Shown here: positions 6,988 through 10,966 of the stretch, piece by piece
How the letters are laid out: every line of letters begins with the position of its first letter
Position numbering within the stretch: the stretch's first letter is position 1
Assembly (NCBI GenBank): GCA_002393025.1
Contig: DGIE01000018.1
Location: 1 to 10,966 of the forward strand
DNA from: Holosporaceae bacterium UBA3830
GTDB taxonomy: Bacteria > Pseudomonadota > Alphaproteobacteria > UBA3830
Direction: 5' to 3'
Length of the DNA stretch: 10,966 nt
Notes under the pieces: generated by a model
Seen by the model: only the letters and a program-made list of their open reading frames with translations
Database searches by the model: none
What the model was told of the DNA's origin: nothing
Position numbers and translations under genes: made by a program

Positions 6988-7866
6988 TCAGTCTTCGACA
7001 ATCCATTTCGTAAAACGCTCTTTTTGTTCTTCATAAGGCATGGTAAATACCCTTTTTTCTTTATTAAGAGCATTTATTTGTGCCATTTCTTCATCAGTCA
7101 GAGAGAAATCAAATATATTTATGTTCTCTCTGATGTGTTCAGGATTTGATGATCCTGGGACAGCGATAAATCCTCTCTGCATGTGCCAGCGCAAAATCAC
7201 CTGAGCAGCTGTTTTCCTGTGCACCTTTGCAATTTTATTAATTACAGGATCGCGTAAAATTTCTCCATTACTCTCGCGTCCACCGAGAGGAAACCAGCAT
7301 TCGACTTTTATGTTGAGTTTTTTCGCCATTTGATGCCAATAATCTCTCTGCGCGTAAGGATGACATTCGATTTGGAAAATTTGCGGTTTGATATTCACTT
7401 TTTCGACCAACGAATTGAAGACTTCATCGTTTACATCGAAATCAGAAATTCCGATCGCGCGAACTTTTCCGTTTTTGAGAGCTTGCTCCAATTCCTTCCA
7501 AGCCCCGAGATAATCGCCGACTGCTTGATGCAAATACACTAAATCGAGATATTCGACGCCAAGCCGATTCAGCATTTTATCGAGAGCTTTCAGCGTTTTT
7601 CCTTCTCCGTATTCATTCGGCCATAATTTACTTGTCAGCCAAATCTGATTGCGAGGAATGCCGCTGTCTTTTATCGCTTTTCCGACACTGCGTTCATTTT
7701 GATAGGCATGAGCTGTATCGATATGTCGATATCCGGATTTCAGCGCAGCTAGGACAGATTCGTAAGATTCTTTCCCTTCAGCAAGATGGTATGTCCCCAA
7801 ACCGAGTTGAGGAATTTTCGCTCCATTGCTCAAAACAATTAATGGTACTGATTTTTCTGTTGTCAT
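6988..7866 (-). CDS. Aldo/keto reductase, AKR5-like (2,5-diketogluconate reductase type)
   Basis: This is a cytosolic NAD(P)H-dependent aldehyde/ketone reductase of the AKR5/prostaglandin F synthase-like branch; the substrate is not predictable. It is 292 residues and has the catalytic tetrad D50 (HIDTAHAY), Y55, K80 (LTSKLW) and H113 (VYLHQA). VRAIGISDFDV (135-145), FQIECHPYAQRDY (164-176), a VPGSSNPEHIREN cofactor loop (236-248) and FDFSLTDEEM (252-261) are all typical. A GGAG ribosome binding site lies 6 nt before the ATG. It is read after the flavodoxin gene on the same strand with a 109-nt gap, so it may share that transcript or use its own promoter in the gap. A strong terminator follows it. 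It is clearly a different subfamily from the plus-strand aldo/keto reductase, so the two are not a recent duplication. Confidence 0.93.
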   Translation of the reverse strand: MTTEKSVPLIVLSNGAKIPQLGLGTYHLAEGKESYESVLAALKSGYRHIDTAHAYQNERSVGKAIKDSGIPRNQIWLTSKLWPNEYGEGKTLKALDKMLNRLGVEYLDLVYLHQAVGDYLGAWKELEQALKNGKVRAIGISDFDVNDEVFNSLVEKVNIKPQIFQIECHPYAQRDYWHQMAKKLNIKVECWFPLGGRESNGEILRDPVINKIAKVHRKTAAQVILRWHMQRGFIAVPGSSNPEHIRENINIFDFSLTDEEMAQINALNKEKRVFTMPYEEQKERFTKWIVED

Positions 7867-7916
7867 TTTTTTCTCCGTTTTACCTATATGATTTACAGAA
7901 TCACAACCGCTTAAAA

Positions 7917-7946
7917 ATAATAGCGACGCACGGCAACCTTTATTAA
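7917..7946 (-). promoter_or_regulatory. Possible promoter of the minus-strand aldo/keto reductase
   Basis: On the minus strand, TTAATA (7946-7941) and TATTAT (7922-7917) sit 18 bp apart, matching four and five of six consensus bases. The start would be near 7910, leaving a leader of about 44 nt. A perfect TTGACA at 7958-7953 is also present but has no matching -10 at usable spacing. Confidence 0.35.
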
Positions 7947-7975
7947 ATTTTTTGTCAAGTGTATCTCTCCCTTTC

Positions 7976-8578
7976 TTATTGATTATTTTCGTTTTTAATT
8001 TTCTTTATCCATGGAGCTACTTTTTCATAATCGATCTCTCCATTTCCAGGATAATTGCCATATACATCGATATTTTTTCCGAAATTTGCTCCTTCACATG
8101 CGGTTTTCATATCGCTGATGCAAGTTCCAGGACCGCCGCCGTGAGTAATGAAAAATCGGACTTCTTTAGCCGAAAAATCTTGTTTTTCCAGAAATGACAG
8201 CACAATTTTCGGAGCTTTGTACCACCAAACGGGCGTTCCTACCAGAATCAAATCATAAGATTGTACATCAACATTTATCGAATTGAATTCCGGTCTGCAA
8301 TTGTCCTCGTTAGCTTCTTTTAACGCTAAATTCCGTAGCTTATCTCCATATTCAGGATATGCTTTTTGCGGTTCAATACGTTGCAAATCAACCTGCCAAT
8401 TTACATCGGCAAGTTCTTCTTGAGCTTTCTCTGCGATCAATTTTGTGTTTCCGGTATGCGAGAAATAAACAATCAGAGTTTTTTTAGTCTCGGCGTCTTC
8501 ATATTTTTTAGCATCTACCGAACCAAGCATTAAAGCAAATCCAGCGAATAATGTAGATAATTTTTTCAACATATTCAT
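7976..8578 (-). CDS. Exported flavodoxin-like protein (Flavodoxin_4 type)
   Basis: This is a flavodoxin-fold protein expected to bind FMN and carry electrons or act as a small flavin oxidoreductase. From the ATG at 8578 it has 200 residues. It begins with a Sec-type signal peptide: the positive MNMLKK, a hydrophobic LSTLFAGFALMLG, and a likely cleavage after SVDA (residues 20-23). The FMN phosphate loop is SHTGNTK (40-46), followed by AYPEYGDKLRNLALKE (73-88), the flavin-contacting GTPVWWYKAP (114-123) and THGGGPG (145-151). I prefer 8578 because AAGGG lies 7 nt upstream and the signal peptide is then N-terminal. An ATG at 8611, 2 nt after the upstream stop, would add 11 residues. It is coupled to the CMD-cupin gene. 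A flavodoxin outside the cytoplasm is unusual; there is no twin-arginine motif, so FMN loading would have to occur after export. Confidence 0.88.
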   Translation of the reverse strand: MNMLKKLSTLFAGFALMLGSVDAKKYEDAETKKTLIVYFSHTGNTKLIAEKAQEELADVNWQVDLQRIEPQKAYPEYGDKLRNLALKEANEDNCRPEFNSINVDVQSYDLILVGTPVWWYKAPKIVLSFLEKQDFSAKEVRFFITHGGGPGTCISDMKTACEGANFGKNIDVYGNYPGNGEIDYEKVAPWIKKIKNENNQ

Positions 8579-8613
8579 AAGGCCACCCTTTTCCGTTTTT
8601 AAAAATGCCATGT

Positions 8614-9651
8614 TTATTTCAACTTATTATATTCTCCATCGCTGACTTCTTCACACCATTCTGTTGAGCCTTTTCCATTTTTCGCTGGAACTTCTATTGC
8701 AATGTGAGCAAACCAGCTGTCTTTTGCAGCTCCGTGCCAATGTTTTGTTTCCGCAGGAATATTCACAACATCGCCCGGATGAAGCTCGCGCGCGGGTTTT
8801 CCCCATTCCTGATAATATCCGCGACCTTCAGTGCAAAGCAAGATTTGGCCTCCTCCGTGATGAATATGCCAATTGTTACGGCAACCGGGCTCAAATGTAA
8901 CATTACAAGTCATAACTCCTTCTTTTGTAAGGATATTCAAATAACTTTGTCCTTTGAAATATTTTGCATATGCGTCGTTTTTCTGACCAAGTCCAAATAA
9001 CGGATTTTTTAGAGTCGTCGCGATTTTTAAAATCTCGTCGATTTGTACTTGACTTAATCCGATATTCTTACCGATTGCGATATGTCCTTTTCTTTGCGCT
9101 TCAACGCCTTTTCGAGACGACAGAGCCGCAATCGTTGCGATTTCCCGTTCCTGACGAGTCAGAATTCCTCTTGCGAAAATATCCGCAAATAAATGTTCTT
9201 TTAAATAATCATCGATAACAGGAACAAATTTCGCATACGTACCCGTTTGTTTTGATCCGACTAATTCTGCTCTAACATTTTCACCGTATTTATTTTTATC
9301 GACATTTTTCGGAATAATGCTTCCTTCGATACCAATTTTATCTTCTATTCCATTCGCTTTTCTCTCGTTTATTACCTCAAGAAAAGCATTGATTCCGTTC
9401 AAACTCCGAGGAAATCCGCAGTAGGCATACATTTGTACCAAAATTTCCTTTATTTCGTTCACGGTTAGCGTCTTATTGTCCAAGGTTTCTGTCAAAATAT
9501 TTTTAAGTTCATCCATATTTCCATTTGCAGTGTTTGACGCAATTAAAACTATGTCTTTTTGACGGTCAGATAACTTTTGATTTTCCATGTCTTTAGCTCC
9601 TGCACTGAAAAAGAATAAAAAAGCAATAAGAAAAATTTTTTTCAAACTCAT
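8614..9651 (-). CDS. Exported carboxymuconolactone decarboxylase-cupin fusion protein
   Basis: The 345-residue protein joins two carboxymuconolactone decarboxylase (CMD/AhpD-like) repeats to a C-terminal cupin. The reaction is unknown. Residues 1-19 form a Sec signal peptide (MSLKKIFLIAFLFFFSAGA), so the product is probably periplasmic. CMD repeat 1 spans about 28-105 with a single cysteine C78 in YAYCGFPRS rather than a CxxC pair. CMD repeat 2 spans about 150-215 (LTRQEREIATIAALSS) without cysteine. The cupin spans about 245-322: H262 and H264 in WHIHHGGGQ, Q269 where classical cupins have Glu, and H304 in PAETKHWHGA form a likely metal site. A GGAG ribosome binding site lies 5 nt before the ATG. 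It leads a minus-strand operon and is followed by the flavodoxin gene. Related fusions often lie near aldo/keto reductases and flavodoxins, which fits this neighbourhood. Confidence 0.9.
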   Translation of the reverse strand: MSLKKIFLIAFLFFFSAGAKDMENQKLSDRQKDIVLIASNTANGNMDELKNILTETLDNKTLTVNEIKEILVQMYAYCGFPRSLNGINAFLEVINERKANGIEDKIGIEGSIIPKNVDKNKYGENVRAELVGSKQTGTYAKFVPVIDDYLKEHLFADIFARGILTRQEREIATIAALSSRKGVEAQRKGHIAIGKNIGLSQVQIDEILKIATTLKNPLFGLGQKNDAYAKYFKGQSYLNILTKEGVMTCNVTFEPGCRNNWHIHHGGGQILLCTEGRGYYQEWGKPARELHPGDVVNIPAETKHWHGAAKDSWFAHIAIEVPAKNGKGSTEWCEEVSDGEYNKLK

Positions 9652-9662
9652 ATTAGCTCCAG

Positions 9663-9806
9663 ATGTCTAAATCTTCTAACAATTTAAAAGAATATTTGAA
9701 ATTTATTAAAAAAAGATTAATTTTGTTAACTTATTTTTTACTTTTTTTCGGTATGTTAATGATGTCAGTGGTCGTTTTATGTTTTAACTTTGCAGAGGTA
9801 AGCTAA
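9663..9806 (+). CDS. Possible 47-residue single-pass membrane peptide
   Basis: A short open frame from ATG 9663 to TAA 9804-9806 fills most of the space between the divergent CMD-cupin and alcohol dehydrogenase genes. It has a polar, lysine-rich N-terminus (MSKSSNNLKEYLKFIKKR, residues 1-18), a hydrophobic stretch of about 20 residues (roughly 19-41, including LLTYFLLFFGMLMMSVVVL), and a short FNFAEVS tail. This layout predicts one membrane helix with the N-terminus inside. It ends 12 nt before the alcohol dehydrogenase start and could be co-translated with it. Against it: no ribosome binding site is visible upstream of 9663, T-rich DNA easily encodes hydrophobic residues, and promoters for both flanking genes must also lie here. 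I recognise no family. Confidence 0.35.
   Translation: MSKSSNNLKEYLKFIKKRLILLTYFLLFFGMLMMSVVVLCFNFAEVS
9700..9729 (-). promoter_or_regulatory. Possible promoter of the CMD-cupin/flavodoxin operon
   Basis: On the minus strand, TTAACA (9729-9724, five of six) and TAAATT (9705-9700, four of six) are 18 bp apart in very AT-rich DNA. Transcription would start near 9693, about 42 nt before the ATG at 9651. The AT richness makes chance matches common. Confidence 0.35.
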
Positions 9807-9818
9807 ATAGGAGGAAAT

Positions 9819-10907
9819 ATGGAAAAGATAAAATCAAAAGGATACGCGATGTTCAGCAAGGAGGGACCTTTTAAACCTTATGAATTTGAACGGCATGCTG
9901 TCGGAGACAACGATATTCTCATAAAAATTATGTACGCGGGAATTTGCCACAGTGATATTCATCAGGCTCGTTCGGAATGGAACGAAAAAGAGCATTACCC
10001 AATGGTGCCAGGGCATGAAATCGTTGGACAGGTAACGCAAATCGGAAGAAATGTCACGAAATTCAAGGTCGGAGATTATGCCGGAGTCGGATGTATGGTA
10101 AATGCCTGCAAAGATCCAAATTGTGACACTTGTCATGGTAATCGTGAGCAAGAATGCCCAGATGCTGTTTTCACCTATGCATCGCATGATAAATTCCACG
10201 GCGGAGAAATTACACAAGGAGGTTACTCTAACAACATTGTAATTTCCGAAGATTTTGCTATACAAGTGCCAAAAACAGCGGATATGGAAAAGGTTGCGCC
10301 GTTGCTTTGTGCAGGAATTACGACATATTCACCGATTCAATTTTCGAGAATTCGTGAAGGAGATAAAGTTGCAGTTGCCGGATTCGGCGGATTGGGACAT
10401 ATGGCGGTTCAATACCTCGTAAAACTCGGAGCTGATGTTTCGGTATTTGACGTTTCCGAAGAAAAACGTGAAGCAGCGATGAAAATGGGGGCGAGAGAGT
10501 TTGTTGATGTTTCGAAGGACACAGAATTTTTCAAGAAGCATTTGAATAAATTTCATTTTATTCTCAGTACGATCCCTGCGAAATACGACATGTCTGCATA
10601 TTTAAGGATGCTTGAATTCGGAGGCGAATTTGCAATTGTCGGACTCCCTGCAACACAAAATCTTCCGTCAATCAGTTTGCATTCGTTTGTCTTTACTCCG
10701 AATCGCAAGATTTACGGTTCCATGATTGGGGGAATTAAGGAAACACAAGAAATGCTTGATTATTCTGTAAAAAATAAAATCTATCCGCAGGTAAAAATTA
10801 TCAAGGGAGCACCTGATGAAGTCGCAAAACAAATAACTGAAGCTTATAACACCATTGTTGACGGGAAAGTTCAGTTCCGATTCGTTATTGATATGAGGGA
10901 TTTGTAA
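9819..10907 (+). CDS. Zinc-dependent alcohol dehydrogenase, CAD/YahK-like
   Basis: This is a cytosolic medium-chain dehydrogenase/reductase that interconverts alcohols and aldehydes, closest in pattern to the cinnamyl-alcohol-dehydrogenase/YahK group, which is usually a broad aldehyde reductase. It is 362 residues. Catalytic zinc ligands are C43 (AGICHSD), H66-E67 (PGHEIVG) and C164 (LLCAGIT). Structural zinc cysteines appear as C97, C102, C105 and C113; the first gap is four residues instead of the usual two. The Rossmann motif is AGFGGLGHM (187-195). D211 sits at the end of the second Rossmann strand (VSVFDVS), where CAD/YahK enzymes usually have a small polar residue and NAD-dependent enzymes have Asp, so NADH use is possible. 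AGGAGG lies 4 nt before the ATG, a strong ribosome binding site. It is divergent from the CMD-cupin operon. Confidence 0.94.
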   Translation: MEKIKSKGYAMFSKEGPFKPYEFERHAVGDNDILIKIMYAGICHSDIHQARSEWNEKEHYPMVPGHEIVGQVTQIGRNVTKFKVGDYAGVGCMVNACKDPNCDTCHGNREQECPDAVFTYASHDKFHGGEITQGGYSNNIVISEDFAIQVPKTADMEKVAPLLCAGITTYSPIQFSRIREGDKVAVAGFGGLGHMAVQYLVKLGADVSVFDVSEEKREAAMKMGAREFVDVSKDTEFFKKHLNKFHFILSTIPAKYDMSAYLRMLEFGGEFAIVGLPATQNLPSISLHSFVFTPNRKIYGSMIGGIKETQEMLDYSVKNKIYPQVKIIKGAPDEVAKQITEAYNTIVDGKVQFRFVIDMRDL

Positions 10908-10937
10908 TGATTTACGATTAGCTTGGGAGCGGATAAA

Positions 10938-10966
10938 ATGAAGTTACAAAAAATATATTTTATAAG
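10938..10966 (+). CDS. Start of an unidentified gene (partial, runs off the right edge)
   Basis: An ATG at 10938 follows GGAG (10926-10929) with 8-nt spacing, 30 nt after the alcohol dehydrogenase stop. Only nine codons are visible (MKLQKIYFI), a lysine-containing, then hydrophobic start that would suit a signal peptide or membrane protein. It is probably the next gene of the alcohol dehydrogenase operon. No function can be given. Confidence 0.5.

Noticed and set aside
5129..7866. The two aldo/keto reductases as a tandem duplication
   Set aside because: They belong to different subfamilies (YajO/IolS-like versus AKR5-like), differ in length and motifs, and are on opposite strands.
9834..10265. 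143-residue minus-strand ORF inside the alcohol dehydrogenase
   Set aside because: It is antisense to the zinc-binding half of a clear dehydrogenase and has no recognisable domain.
1..10966. CRISPR arrays, insertion sequences, integrases or long direct repeats
   Set aside because: I saw no periodic repeats, transposase motifs or duplicated tRNA ends when reading through the window.

Overview
The window looks like chromosomal DNA from an AT-rich alphaproteobacterium, probably one living in a low-oxygen or host-associated niche. The alphaproteobacterial reading rests on RuvB and the Rel/SpoT protein. RuvB has the alphaproteobacterial-style stretch around IGEGPAARSVRIDLP. Rel/SpoT has the HTEIGNTC block in its TGS domain and a WDSFVVTGKAHS segment after it, both resembling alphaproteobacterial Rsh proteins. 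This assignment is made by eye and is moderately secure. The low-oxygen lifestyle is only inferred from the second half of the window.

Left half (1-5000), housekeeping. On the minus strand lies a compact ruvC-ruvA-ruvB operon for Holliday-junction migration and resolution. ruvC and ruvA overlap by 8 nt, ruvA and ruvB are 1 nt apart, and ruvB runs off the left edge. A 152-bp intergenic region separates it from the divergent plus-strand gene for a bifunctional ppGpp synthetase/hydrolase (Rel/SpoT class). An sfsA gene follows 16 nt after rel, and then a tRNA-Arg(UCU) gene with its own promoter.

Right half (5000-10966), redox genes. Directly downstream of the tRNA is a run of small oxidoreductases of the kind often exchanged among gut and anaerobic bacteria. 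On the plus strand are a YajO/IolS-like aldo/keto reductase and an HTATIP2/YraR-like atypical SDR. Convergent to them on the minus strand is a set read in the order CMD-cupin fusion, flavodoxin, second aldo/keto reductase (AKR5-like). The CMD-cupin protein and the flavodoxin both carry Sec-type signal peptides and are separated by as little as 2 nt. A strong rho-independent terminator closes the minus-strand set and overlaps the stop codon of the plus-strand SDR. Divergent from the CMD-cupin gene are a possible 47-residue single-pass membrane peptide and a CAD/YahK-like zinc alcohol dehydrogenase. The first codons of another plus-strand gene lie at the right edge.

The redox genes probably act together in aldehyde/ketone or quinone detoxification and disposal of reducing power. 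No regulator or dedicated substrate pathway is visible, so this is inference. I see no CRISPR array, insertion sequence, integrase or rRNA. The least explained elements are the exported flavodoxin/CMD-cupin pair, the small membrane ORF beside it, and the position of the whole redox block against a tRNA gene.
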